Part shown: one piece after another, positions 24,267 through 34,100 of the stretch
How the letters are laid out: each line of letters starts with the position of its first letter
How positions within the stretch are numbered: the first letter of the stretch is position 1
Origin: Pseudomonadota bacterium
Lineage (GTDB): Bacteria > Pseudomonadota > Gammaproteobacteria > Steroidobacterales > Steroidobacteraceae
DNA length: 41,083 bases
Direction: 5' to 3'
Assembly: GCA_023423935.1 (NCBI GenBank)
Contig: JAFAEQ010000034.1
Coordinates: 1-41,083 of the forward strand
The notes under the pieces: model-generated
Database searches by the model: none
Seen by the model: only the letters and a program-made list of their open reading frames with translations
What the model was told of the DNA's origin: nothing
Translations under genes and position numbers: made by a program

Positions 24267-26195
24267 ATGCGTGCACTGGCCGGCAGCTCGTTGCTGTTGC
24301 TCTGGCACGTGTGCGCCACTGCTGCGCCTCAGTTGCATCCTGCCCAGGCGATGATCGAACAGGCCGATCGTGCGGTCCGGTCGGACCCCGAAGCGAGTCG
24401 TCGCTCAGCTGAGCAGGCGATCGAGCTGCTGAGGCAGCAGCCGGAACCCGATCTGGAAATCCGCGCACGCTTGATCCTTTGCGATTACCAGTCCGAGCGC
24501 GACACGAAGGCCGCGGAGCAGGAGATCGTCGAAATCGAAAGACTGCTGCCGCAAGCGCGACGCAGTGGATTACGCGCCGGCATGCTGACGTGCAAAGGCC
24601 AGATGGCCGAAACCATCGGCAACAATCAGCAGGCCAAAGAACTCTATATCGATGCCGTAACGGTCGCGACTCAGGCGCGCGACGATGAAATGCTCGCTGC
24701 AGCCTTGTTCGCGCGCGGGTATCTGATGGGGCTGGAAGGGCAGTACGCCTCGGGGCTGGCGGATCTCAAGCGCTCGCAAATCCTCTACGACCAGCAGCAT
24801 CTGCCTCAGCACGCGCTTACGGCCGTGAATGGGATCGCCATTCTCTACAACCGTATGGGTGATTTCGCACAGGCTCGTCACATGTACGCACAGGCGCTCA
24901 AGGCTCAGCGTGCATCGGGTCTTCTGCGTGAACAGGCGGTCACGTTGCACAACCTGGGTCGCGCGAACGAGAATCTCAGGGAATGGGACGACGCTCGCAA
25001 GGCGTTCGATGAGTCGCTGCAGATCAATCGTCAGATCGCATACCCGCGGGGTGAGGCATACGCCTTGCGTGGGCTTGCTGCCGTGGAGAATGGCGAAGGG
25101 AATCCTCGTGGAGCCCTGGAGATCTTGCAGCGGGCCGAAGCGCTGCAGAAGGACACCCCCGATGCGCGACTGCAGGCCCAGATCAATCTCGCACGCGGGA
25201 TAGCACTTCATCAGTTGAAGCAGCTGCCGCAGAGCGTGACGGCGCTCGAAGATGCGCTTCAGGTGTTCAGGCAGGCCGCGTCGTTGAGCGAACTGCATGC
25301 CACGTATGCCGAGCTCGCAGCGGTGCATTCGGCGATGGGCAACTGGCGCGCAGGCTACGGATTTCTGGCAAAGGCTGCCGAAACCGCCGAGCGACAACTT
25401 CGCAATCAGATCGATCAACGCTTCGCGACCCTGCGTGTCGAGTTCGACACGGCTGCCAAGGAGAAGGAGAACGAACTGCTGTTGCGGGAGAACGAGGCAA
25501 ACGAGAAAGCCCTCGCGCAACAGGATCGTGTACGTAAGCTGCAGGCGATCGTCATCATGCTGATCGTGGTGCTCGCCTTGGTGCTGCTGTTCCTGGCACT
25601 CCAGCAGCGGCGCACCTCCATGCGCATGCGCTCGCTCGCGATGACCGACGAGCTCACCGGCGTGCCGAATCGGCGCGCGGTGCTGGGCATCCTGGAGCCG
25701 CTGCTGGCGCGCGCCGAGAAGGCCTCTTGCTCCGTGGCGATCATCGATATCGATCATTTCAAGACCATCAACGATCAGCATGGCCACGCGCAAGGCGATG
25801 AAGCGTTGAAGCTCGTAGCGGCCAGACTGCGCGATGCGCTCGGTACCGACGGCTATCTGGGAAGAATGGGTGGCGAGGAGTTCATCGCGATCCTGCCCGA
25901 GACTGACGGCGAGCGCGCGGTCGAGATCGCCGAGCGCTTGCGGGCGGAGGTGATGCGCATCGACACGCTCCCATGGCTGGTGGAGCGCCGGATCACCATC
26001 AGTATCGGTGTCGCGACGACGCAGGATGCGGCGGAAACGCAGGGAAGCATATTGCAGAGAGCGGACGCCGCTTTGTACGAGGCGAAGCGCGGCGGACGCA
26101 ACTGCGTGCGCATTTGCCGCTCGCAGGTGCCCTCACCGACGCAATCGGAAAATCCTGGGCCGATCGTCGACAATGGCACCGTCGAGTACGCCTGA
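24267..26195 (+). CDS. TPR-containing membrane diguanylate cyclase
   Basis: From ATG 24267 the product is 642 residues. It begins with a signal peptide (ALAGSSLLLLWHVCATAA), followed by a helical periplasmic region of tetratricopeptide-like repeats (about 25-390; for example TAVNGIAILYNRMGDFAQAR and TLHNLGRANENLREWDDARK). A coiled coil (KEKENELLLRENEANEKAL) and a membrane segment (about 427-447) lead to a cytoplasmic GGDEF domain: DELTGVPNRRA, IDIDHFKTINDQHGH and the active-site GGEEF (535-539). The catalytic motif is intact, so it should make cyclic di-GMP. The inhibitory RxxD site before GGEEF is missing (LGTD is there), so product inhibition by that route is unlikely. The open frame extends upstream to 24108, but the signal peptide supports 24267. 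The signal is unknown. Confidence 0.92.
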   Translation: MRALAGSSLLLLWHVCATAAPQLHPAQAMIEQADRAVRSDPEASRRSAEQAIELLRQQPEPDLEIRARLILCDYQSERDTKAAEQEIVEIERLLPQARRSGLRAGMLTCKGQMAETIGNNQQAKELYIDAVTVATQARDDEMLAAALFARGYLMGLEGQYASGLADLKRSQILYDQQHLPQHALTAVNGIAILYNRMGDFAQARHMYAQALKAQRASGLLREQAVTLHNLGRANENLREWDDARKAFDESLQINRQIAYPRGEAYALRGLAAVENGEGNPRGALEILQRAEALQKDTPDARLQAQINLARGIALHQLKQLPQSVTALEDALQVFRQAASLSELHATYAELAAVHSAMGNWRAGYGFLAKAAETAERQLRNQIDQRFATLRVEFDTAAKEKENELLLRENEANEKALAQQDRVRKLQAIVIMLIVVLALVLLFLALQQRRTSMRMRSLAMTDELTGVPNRRAVLGILEPLLARAEKASCSVAIIDIDHFKTINDQHGHAQGDEALKLVAARLRDALGTDGYLGRMGGEEFIAILPETDGERAVEIAERLRAEVMRIDTLPWLVERRITISIGVATTQDAAETQGSILQRADAALYEAKRGGRNCVRICRSQVPSPTQSENPGPIVDNGTVEYA

Positions 26196-26229
26196 CGCTC
26201 GACTGCCTTTGCGAGTCTCACTGTCCTGA

Positions 26230-26247
26230 AGGAACTTACAAGTTCCT
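26230..26247 (+). terminator. hairpin after the diguanylate cyclase gene
   Basis: AGGAACT-TACA-AGTTCCT is a perfect 7-bp stem 34 bp after the stop. No T-run follows. The rest of the gap to 26415 shows a -10-like TAGAAT (26376-26381) before the GH144 gene but no clear -35. Confidence 0.45.
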
Positions 26248-26415
26248 CGACTCGTTGCGGCCTCGGCGGACGCAGTGAGCAGACGAGATGCATCGATATG
26301 CCAGTGGGGGCAACTCAGCGCGTTCTGCGTGGTCACACAACCGGGACAGTACGCCCGTAAGCGAGTCCCGGCGCATAGAATGCGTCGGTGTTGTCGACGT
26401 CGATCTGGATTGGTG

Positions 26416-27942
26416 ATGGCACGCGCAATAGCCGGATGTGCAAAAACAGGTTCGCAGTGGCTCGCAACGCTGCTCAGTTTTCTTGTCGTCCTCATGGCGG
26501 GGGCGCCCGCGCAGGCCGCAGGCGTGGCGGACGTCGTGGTTGAGCGCTCGCGCTCCGTCGCACCCGATCGCGATGCCGATCCGGTGCTGAACAATCTCGA
26601 GCGACGCACCTTCCGATTTTTCTGGCAGACCGCCAACAAGAAAAACGGGCTCATCCCGGATCGCTATCCCACGCCTTCGTTCTCGAGCATCGCCGCTGTG
26701 GGATTTGGCCTCACCGCGTACGTGGCAGGCGCGGAACGTGGCTATATCTCACGCGCGCAGGCCCGTTTGCGTGTGCTGCGAACCCTGCGATTCCTCGAGC
26801 AGCTGCCACAAGGTCCGGATGAGCAGGGCACGGCGGGCTATAAGGGGTTCTTCTACCATTTCATCCAGATGGAAAACGGGCTGCGCCACGGCACGTCCGA
26901 GCTCTCCACGGTGGATACGGCGCTCCTGCTCGGGGGCGTGCTTCTGTGTCAGTCGTACTTCGATCGCAACACCGCCGCGGAAGCGGAGATCCGCCATCTC
27001 GCTGAGAAGATCTACAGTCGCGTCGACTGGGTGTGGGCGCAGAATCGCTCGCCGCTCATCTCGATGGGCTGGCGGCCTGAATCAGGATTTCTGCGCTTCG
27101 ACTGGCGCGGCTACAACGAGGCCATGCTGGTCTACGTCCTCGCACTCGGTTCGCCGACCCACCCCGTGGCCGATGGCGCATGGGATGAGTGGATGAAGAC
27201 GTACAAGCACAGCTGGGGCAAGTTCAACGGCCAGGAGTTTCTGTCCTTCGGTCCGCACTTCGGACACCAGTACTCGCATGTCTTCATCGACTTTCGCGGC
27301 ATCCAGGATGCGTTCATGCGCGAGAAGGGCATCGACTACTTCGAGAACAGCCGCCGCGCCACCTACGCCCAGCGTAATTACGCGACCGAGAACCCGCTGC
27401 GCTGGCGAGGCTATGACAGTGAGATCTGGGGACTCACGGCCTGCGACGGGCCGGCCGATACCGTGCAGATCTTCAACAACGAAGAGCGCGGCTTCTTCAC
27501 CTATGCAGCGCGCAGCACTGCTTCGCCCCACATCGTCGACGACGGGACCATTGCACCGACAGCCGCAGTAGCCTCGATCGCGTTTGCGCCCGAGATCGTG
27601 ATTCCGACGATTCGCGCATTCCGAGCGCGTTTCGGTGAGCATCTGTACCAGCGCTTCGGATTTCTCGATTCGGTCAACCCGAGCTTTACGTACACGGACG
27701 TGCCGCTGCGCCATGGCAAGATCGTGCCTGGCATCGGCTGGATCGCCGATGACTATCTCGGCATCGATCAGGGGCCGATCGTGGCGATGATCGAGAACTA
27801 TCGCTCCGAGGTGATCTGGAGAACCATGCAACGCAATCCCCACATTCGCCGCGGTCTGGAGCGGGCCGGATTCACCGGGGGCTGGCTCTCGCCGAGCAGC
27901 CCAACGCCGGTGACGAGCCCGAACAGCACCGAGCAGCGGTGA
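26416..27942 (+). CDS. exported GH144-type glucanase (glucoamylase-like family, probable endo-beta-1,2-glucanase)
   Basis: From ATG 26416 the 508-residue protein has a signal peptide (WLATLLSFLVVLMAGAPAQAA). The mature part matches the glycoamylase family that founded GH144: FFYHFIQMENGLRHGTSELS then TVDTALLLGG, YNEAMLVYVLALGSPTHPV, FGHQYSHVFIDFRGIQD, DYFENSRRATYAQRNY, EIWGLTACDGP, DGTIAPTAAVASIAFAPE and LGIDQGPIVAMIENYRSEVIW. Characterised GH144 members are (alpha/alpha)6 enzymes that cut beta-1,2-glucan into sophorooligosaccharides. It would act in the periplasm or outside the cell and feed the ABC transporter encoded immediately downstream, whose start is 4 bp after its stop. The frame is open upstream to 26275 but without a secretion signal at its start. 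Specificity is by family precedent. Confidence 0.88.
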   Translation: MARAIAGCAKTGSQWLATLLSFLVVLMAGAPAQAAGVADVVVERSRSVAPDRDADPVLNNLERRTFRFFWQTANKKNGLIPDRYPTPSFSSIAAVGFGLTAYVAGAERGYISRAQARLRVLRTLRFLEQLPQGPDEQGTAGYKGFFYHFIQMENGLRHGTSELSTVDTALLLGGVLLCQSYFDRNTAAEAEIRHLAEKIYSRVDWVWAQNRSPLISMGWRPESGFLRFDWRGYNEAMLVYVLALGSPTHPVADGAWDEWMKTYKHSWGKFNGQEFLSFGPHFGHQYSHVFIDFRGIQDAFMREKGIDYFENSRRATYAQRNYATENPLRWRGYDSEIWGLTACDGPADTVQIFNNEERGFFTYAARSTASPHIVDDGTIAPTAAVASIAFAPEIVIPTIRAFRARFGEHLYQRFGFLDSVNPSFTYTDVPLRHGKIVPGIGWIADDYLGIDQGPIVAMIENYRSEVIWRTMQRNPHIRRGLERAGFTGGWLSPSSPTPVTSPNSTEQR

Positions 27943-27946
27943 GCGT

Positions 27947-29227
27947 GTGTCGCGACGTTTCACTCGTCGTGCGGTCATCGGTGGACTAGCAGCGACGGCC
28001 GCGATTGCCGCAGGGTGTGCGTCGAAGAAGAGAAAACAGATCCACCTGACGTTTTGGGCGGTGGGGCGCGAAGGCGAAGTGGCCGCCGAGCTGCTCACCG
28101 GATTCGAACGGCAGCATCCTGAAATCGATCTGGAGATCCAGAAGCTTCCCTGGACGGCGGCGCATGAAAAGCTGCTCACTGCGTACGCGGGCGAGACGCT
28201 GCCGGATGTGTGCCAGCTCGGCAATACATGGGTGCCGGAATTTGCGGCGTTGAATGCGTTGCATAGTCTCGATGAGCGCCAGCAGGGCTCGACCATCATT
28301 GCGAAGAGCGATTACTTCGCAGGATTCTTCGATTCGAATCGTGTCGACGAGACGCTGTATGGCATTCCCTGGTACGTCGACACACGCCTGCTCTATTACC
28401 GCCGCGACCTGTTGTCGCAAGTCGGATTCGATGCGCCCCCGACCACGTGGGAAGAGTGGAGTCGCATGCTGGCCGCCATCAAGGAGCTGGTGGGGCCCGA
28501 TCGCTATTCGGTCCTGCTGCCGATCAATGAGTTCGAACCGCTGCTCGTGTTTGCGCTTCAGCAGCCGCAGGAGGTGCTGCGCGATGACGGTCGCTACGGC
28601 AACTTTCGCAGTGAGAATTTCCGGCGCGCACTCGGGTTTTACGTGAACATGTTCGATCGCGGGTGGGCGCCGCGCATGACGAACACGCAGGTCTCCAATG
28701 TCTGGGACGAGTTCGGCAATGGCTACTTCTCGTTCTACATCTCGGGGCCCTGGAACATTGCCGAGTTCCGCAAGCGGCTTCCGCCGAAGCTCAGGGATGC
28801 GTGGATGACGGCACCGATGCCCGGACCGGAGGGACCCGGCGTGTCGTCGGCCGGTGGCGCCAGCCTCGTGATCTTCGAAAGCTCACGCAACAAGGACGCT
28901 GCCTGGCAGCTCATCGAGTATCTGTCGCAGCCCGAGATCCAGCAGCGCTTCTACGAGCTCACGGGCGACATGCCACCGCGCCGCACGAGTTGGTCGCTGC
29001 CCGCCCTTGCACAGTCGCCCTATGCGAAAGCATTCCACGAGCAGCTCGATCGTGTGCGCTCGCCGCCCAAGGTGCCGGAATGGGAGCGCATCGCTCAGGA
29101 AATGCGCCTCGCGGCCGAACGTGTCGTTCAGAAGCAGGCCTCGATCGATCAGGCGGTTACCGCACTCGATGCCAAGACCGACAGCATTCTGGAGAAGCGA
29201 AGATGGATGATGAGCAAGGAGCAATGA
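27947..29227 (+). CDS. sugar ABC transporter substrate-binding lipoprotein (Tat-type signal)
   Basis: The 426-residue protein starts at GTG 27947 with a twin-arginine signal (SRRFTRRAVIGG) that ends in a lipobox IAAGC, lipidated C24. The rest is a MalE/UgpB-type (family 1) binding protein: LTFWAVGREGE, GFERQHPEIDLEIQKLPW, LPDVCQLGNTWVPEF, LYGIPWYVDTRLLYYRRDLL and YFSFYISGPWNIAEFRKRLP. It would capture oligosaccharides for the two permeases downstream. Its last four residues, SKEQ, and the stop are encoded by the first units of a heptanucleotide array, so the C-terminal tail has been set by the repeat. Confidence 0.92.
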   Translation: MSRRFTRRAVIGGLAATAAIAAGCASKKRKQIHLTFWAVGREGEVAAELLTGFERQHPEIDLEIQKLPWTAAHEKLLTAYAGETLPDVCQLGNTWVPEFAALNALHSLDERQQGSTIIAKSDYFAGFFDSNRVDETLYGIPWYVDTRLLYYRRDLLSQVGFDAPPTTWEEWSRMLAAIKELVGPDRYSVLLPINEFEPLLVFALQQPQEVLRDDGRYGNFRSENFRRALGFYVNMFDRGWAPRMTNTQVSNVWDEFGNGYFSFYISGPWNIAEFRKRLPPKLRDAWMTAPMPGPEGPGVSSAGGASLVIFESSRNKDAAWQLIEYLSQPEIQQRFYELTGDMPPRRTSWSLPALAQSPYAKAFHEQLDRVRSPPKVPEWERIAQEMRLAAERVVQKQASIDQAVTALDAKTDSILEKRRWMMSKEQ

Positions 29228-29414
29228 GCAATTAGCAATGAGCAATGAGCAGGTAGTAATGAATATCGAAGAATGGAGAATGGGGAATGGGGAATGGGGA
29301 ATGGGGAATGAGGGATGACAAATGAGAGATGACCAACGGCGTGGGTTGGGTGCGGTGGGGGTATCGTCTGTCCGTTCCTGTCATTGCTCATTACTCATTG
29401 CTCATTACTCATTG
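29212..29414. repeat. phased heptanucleotide array with inverted counterpart
   Basis: From 29212 to 29337 the DNA can be read as 18 consecutive 7-bp units without a break, such as GAGCAAT, TAGCAAT, GAGCAAT, GAGCAGG, TAGTAAT, then GGGGAAT repeated four times, then GAGGGAT, GACAAAT, GAGAGAT. After a 42-bp G-rich spacer come five units in inverse orientation (CTCATTG/CTCATTA, 29380-29414). The two arms are complementary over roughly 30 bp with G-U pairs. The array contributes the last codons of the binding-protein gene and ends 2 bp before the permease ATG. Confidence 0.9.
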
Positions 29415-29416
29415 AG

Positions 29417-30295
29417 ATGAGCCGTTCTTACGCCGCATGGTGGTTCGTGGCTCCGGCATTGCTGGTGCTGGCGGTTTTCTTTTTTATTCCCGTGCTGGCG
29501 GCGTTTGCGATGAGCCTGACGGATTTCGATCTGTACGCGCTCGGAGATCTTTCGAATCTACGAGTGATCGGCCTGCGCAACTACGGGCAATTGCTCGTCG
29601 ACCCATTGTTCTGGAAAGCATTGGGGAACACGTTCTATTTCGTGCTGCTGGGAGTGCCGCTGTCGATCGGCGCATCGCTGGGCGCTGCGCTCCTCGTGAA
29701 CTCGAAGCTCGCGCGTTTCCGAAATTTCTTTCGCACCGTCTATTTCGCACCCGTGGTCACGACGCTTGTCGCTGTCGCAGTCGTGTGGCGCTACATTTTT
29801 CACACACGCTACGGGTTCCTGAACTATGTGCTGAGCTGGGTGGGGATCGATCCGATCGACTGGATGGGCGAGCCGCGTTGGGCGATGCCTGCCATCGTCA
29901 TCCTCGCGGTCTGGAAGAACTTCGGTTACAACATGATCATCCTGCTCGCGGCCCTTCAGAGCATTCCGGATGACCTTTATGAGGCTGCACGCATCGACGG
30001 GGCTTCGGGGTGGCAGCTTTTCAGGCACGTGACATTGCCGGGTCTTGCACCTGTCCTGACGCTCGTCAGCATTCTCACGATTGCGGGCTATTTTCAGTTG
30101 TTCGCCGAACCGTATGTCATGACCGAGGGCGGTCCGCTACAGAGCACGATGAGCGTCCTCTATTTCATGTACGAGGAAGGCTTCAAATGGTGGAGCCTGG
30201 GACGCGCTTCCGCGGTGGCTTTCCTGCTGTTCGTGATCATGTTCGCGATCACATTGTTGCAGCTGAGCGTCTCGCGCCGTCGGGAGCGCGCATGA
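29417..30295 (+). CDS. sugar ABC transporter permease (MalF/UgpA type)
   Basis: The 292-residue protein has six predicted membrane helices and the EAA loop EAARIDGASGWQLFRHVTLPGL (read 202 onward), which docks with the ATPase. It begins AAWWFVAPALLVLAVFFFIPVL, as MalF/LacF-type permeases do. ATG at 29417 was chosen because the upstream in-frame residues (a run of LITHCSLLI type) are translated repeat. No Shine-Dalgarno sequence is seen; the heptamer array ends directly at the start. It overlaps the next permease by ATGA. Confidence 0.93.
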   Translation: MSRSYAAWWFVAPALLVLAVFFFIPVLAAFAMSLTDFDLYALGDLSNLRVIGLRNYGQLLVDPLFWKALGNTFYFVLLGVPLSIGASLGAALLVNSKLARFRNFFRTVYFAPVVTTLVAVAVVWRYIFHTRYGFLNYVLSWVGIDPIDWMGEPRWAMPAIVILAVWKNFGYNMIILLAALQSIPDDLYEAARIDGASGWQLFRHVTLPGLAPVLTLVSILTIAGYFQLFAEPYVMTEGGPLQSTMSVLYFMYEEGFKWWSLGRASAVAFLLFVIMFAITLLQLSVSRRRERA

Positions 30296-31113
30296 ACCGC
30301 CGATCGGCCACTCTTTGGATCAATGGCGCCTTGGTCGTCGGTGCCATTGTCACGGCGTTCCCGCTGGTGTGGATGTTGTCGGTCTCGTTCATGCCCACAG
30401 GTGCGGCCAGTCATTCGCCACCGCCGTTGCTGCCGCGGAATCCGACGCTCGAGCATTACCGCTCGATGTTTGCGAACTATCAGGCCGGTCGTTACATGTT
30501 CAACAGCGCAGTGATCGCCACCGCCGCGACCTGTCTGTCGCTGATTCTGAACACGATGGCCGGCTATGCATTCGCGAAACTCCGTTTCGCGGGACGCGAA
30601 AAGATGTTCCGTGCCTTGCTGGGAGCGCTGGTCATTCCTGGGCAAGTCGCGATGATTCCGTTGTTCGCGCTCGTCAAGGAAATGGGCCTCGTCAGTACTT
30701 ACGGCGGCGTCATCATTCCCAGCATGGCGAGCGTGTTCGGGATCTTTCTCGTGCGCCAATACGCACTGTCGATTCCGGATGACCTGCTCGAGGCTGCGCG
30801 CATCGACGGTGCGAGCGAAGGTCGAATCTTCTGGACGATCGTCGTCCCCTTGCTCAAGCCCATTCTGGTGACACTCGCGATTCTCACGTTCCTCGCGACC
30901 TGGAACGATTTCATGTGGCCGCTGATTGTGCTGACGGAGCAGAAGCTGCAGACGCTGCCCGTGGCGCTGGCGGGCCTGTCGCGTGAGCATGTTCAGGACA
31001 ATGAGCTCATGATGGCCGGTGCCGTACTGACCGTTATTCCTGTGCTGGTGTTGTTCCTCGCGCTGCAGCGCTATTACATCGCCGGCATTCTGGCTGGCAG
31101 CGTCAAGGGTTGA
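30292..31113 (+). CDS. sugar ABC transporter permease (MalG/UgpE type)
   Basis: The 273-residue protein is the second channel subunit. It starts at ATG 30292, which overlaps the stop of the first permease, indicating coupled translation. It shows FPLVWMLSVSFMPTG, the EAA motif EAARIDGASEGRIFWTIVVP and the C-terminal YYIAGILAGSVKG typical of MalG-family proteins. It pairs with the MalF-type permease and the ATPase encoded at 35886. Confidence 0.94.
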   Translation: MNRRSATLWINGALVVGAIVTAFPLVWMLSVSFMPTGAASHSPPPLLPRNPTLEHYRSMFANYQAGRYMFNSAVIATAATCLSLILNTMAGYAFAKLRFAGREKMFRALLGALVIPGQVAMIPLFALVKEMGLVSTYGGVIIPSMASVFGIFLVRQYALSIPDDLLEAARIDGASEGRIFWTIVVPLLKPILVTLAILTFLATWNDFMWPLIVLTEQKLQTLPVALAGLSREHVQDNELMMAGAVLTVIPVLVLFLALQRYYIAGILAGSVKG

Positions 31114-31126
31114 AGAAGGATTGCTC

Positions 31127-34100
31127 GTGTTCCGAGTTGCTGTTCGTTGTGGTCTTGCGATTCTCGTGTTCATGGCGTTGGGTGCTGCCGCCGTGGACAC
31201 ACCTTCCGAGGTCCGCATGCTGGATGAGTTCGAGGACCTGTCCGCCTGGCGCGTGTTGGCGTCCGATGGCGTGAGTGCGTCGCTCCACGCTGCGCGCGGC
31301 GTGGAACAGGGCAGCGCGATGGTGCTCGACTTCAACTTCAACAAGACGGCCGGTTATGCAGCCGCAACGAGAACACTTCCGGTCGAGTTGCCCGAAGACT
31401 ATGAAATCTCGTTCTGGATGCGAGGCGAGGCCGGCCGCAACAATCTGGAGATCAAGTTCGTCGATGCCTCCGGTGAAAATGTCTGGTGGTTTCGCCGTGC
31501 CAACTACGTGTTCTCGGGCGAATGGCAGAACATCCGCATCAAGCGCCGCCAGATCGAGTTCGCCTGGGGGCCGACATCTGATCGCGCATTGCATCGCTTT
31601 GCTTCCATCGAGTTCGTCGTCAGCGCGGGTGCCGAAGGAGGGCAGGGACAACTCTGGTTCGATCGCCTCGCGCTCAAGACTGTTGAGAGACCCAGAGATG
31701 TCGAGCCGCCAAAGGTCACGGCGAGCGTATCGGGCAAAGGGCACGAAGCCAGCTTCGTCCTCGATGGCAAGGAAGACACGGCCTGGCGCAGCGGGCCGCG
31801 AATCGGCGCGTCCGCGCAGCTGACGATCGATCTTCAGCAGATCCGTGAGTTCGGCGGCATCGAGATCGACTGGCTGAAGGACATGCATGCGCAGCGCTAC
31901 ACGATCGAGGTGTCGCTCGATGGCAAGCGGTGGCGGAATGTTCGTTCCGTGACAGCGGGAAACGGAGCGCGCGATTCGCATCTGCTGCCGGAGTCGGAAG
32001 CGCGCTATATCCGCCTGACCATGCAGAACCCCGGGCATGAGCTCGGCATTGCGGAGTTTCATATTCGGGATCTCGAGTTCGGCGCATCGGCGAATGCCTT
32101 CATCACCGCGCTCGCGAAGAACAGCAAACGCGGCTGCTATCCGCGCGGTTACTACGAAGAGCAGTCGTACTGGACCATCGTCGGCGTCGAACGAGATTCG
32201 CAGGAGGCTTTGTTTTCCGAGGATGGTGCTATTGAACCTCACAAGGCAGGATTTTCCGTCGAGCCCTTCCTGAGAGTCGGCCATGACGCGTTGAGCTGGG
32301 CCGATGTCGAGATCAAGCACTCGCTCGAGGGTGACTATCTGCCGATTCCGAGTGCCACGTGGTCGCGCGGATCACTGCAGCTGAAAGTGACTGCAAGTGC
32401 TGCCGGTCCCGCGGATCAGGCGCACGCGAGAGTCGTCTATACATTGAAGAACGCTAGCAGTTCCTCACAGAAGGCGACGCTTGCGGTGATGGTTCGACCC
32501 TTCCAGGTCAATCCGCCCGCGCAGTTCTTGAACACTCCTGGCGGCGTCAGTCCCATTCAGAATCTGACCTGGAAAGATGGGCAGGTCTTCGTCGATGGCG
32601 TCCCCGCATTGATTCCACTCGTAACGCCGACCTCTTTCGTGGCCGGGCCGCCCGAAGCGGGCAATGCCTGCGGTTGGTTCGAATGGCCGCAACAGACGAG
32701 CGTTCGCGATGAGACGGGTTTCGCGACCGGTGCACTGCTGTTCGATGTGGACGTCGCGCCGCGGGGCGAATCGAGCATCGTCATCGACCTGCCGCAGCAC
32801 GCGCAGCGAGGCAAGGCGGTCACACCTCTTACGGGCCAGGCATTCGACGCTGCGACCGTCGAGTGGAAAGAGAAACTCAACCGCGTGCAGTTCCGCGTTC
32901 CGGCAGAAGGGCAGGCGATGATCGACACGCTGCGTACTGCGCTCGCGCACGTGCTGATCAATGCCGACGGGCCTGCGCTGCAGCCGGGCTCGCGCTCCTA
33001 TGAACGTTCGTGGATTCGCGACGGCGCGATGACCTCGGACATGCTGCTGCGAATGGGACATGCGGACGTCGCGAAGACTTACCTGCGCTGGTATGCGGAG
33101 TATCAGTTCGCGAACGGCAAGATTCCCTGTTGCGTCGATGTGCGAGGCGCAGATCCAGTGCCGGAGAACGACAGCGGCGGCGAGTTCGTCTTTCTGGTCG
33201 ATGAAATCTACCGCTACACGAACGATCGCGATCTGCTGCGTGAGATGTGGCCTCGCGTGGTGAAGGCCGTCGAATACATGGATCAGCTACGCCGATCCGA
33301 GCGTACCGATGCCAATCGTGAAGGCGATCGCAAGGCCTTCTATGGATTGATGCCGGCGTCGATCAGTCACGAAGGCTATTCCGCCAAGCCGATGCATTCG
33401 TACTGGGACAATTTCTGGGCGTTGACGGGATACGAGGCCGCCGTGCGCATCGCGCGGGCGCTCGATGAGAAGGCGCAGATGCGCGAGTTCATCGCCTCGC
33501 GCGATGAGTTCCGTTCCGACGTGTATCGCTCGCTGCAGGCCGCGATGCAAATGCACAAGATCGATTTTCTGCCAGGCGCAGCGGAACTCGGCGATTTCGA
33601 TGCGACCTCCACCTCGATTGCGATTTCACCCGGAGGCGAGCAGCAGATGCTGCCGCCGGATGCGCTCGATGCGACGTTCGAGCGTTACTGGCGCGAATTC
33701 GACAAGCGACGTCACGATACGAACTGGGACGCATATACGCCGTACGAACTGCGCAATCTCGGTACATTCGTTCGACTGGGTTGGCGCGAGCGCGCGCAGG
33801 AGCTGCTCGAGTTCTTCATGAACGATCGGCGTCCGGCGCGCTGGAATCAGTGGGCGGAGGTCGTGGGCCGTGAGCCGCGCAAGCCACGATTCGTCGGTGA
33901 CATCCCGCATGGTTGGGTTGCTTCCGATTACGGCCGCTCGCTGCTCGACACGTTCGCCTATGAGCGGCCGAGCGATGAAACGCTCGTGCTCATGGCAGGC
34001 GTGCCGGCGGGCTGGATCGAGAAGGAAGGATTCGCGGTACGTAACTTGCGAACTCCGTATGGGCTCCTGACTTACAGCCTCGATGTCCGCGGTGACGTTC

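Noticed and set aside
29212..29414. Possible CRISPR array in the short regular repeats
   Set aside because: Units are 7 bp, adjacent and degenerate, with no spacers of equal length and no cas genes nearby.
30010..30291. Long N-terminal extension of the MalG-type permease
   Set aside because: It overlaps the MalF-type gene in another frame and lacks membrane character; ATG 30292 with ATGA overlap fits the family.
31103..32320. 405-residue open frame antisense to the large glycosidase
   Set aside because: Shadow frame; the plus strand has a signal peptide and clear domains.
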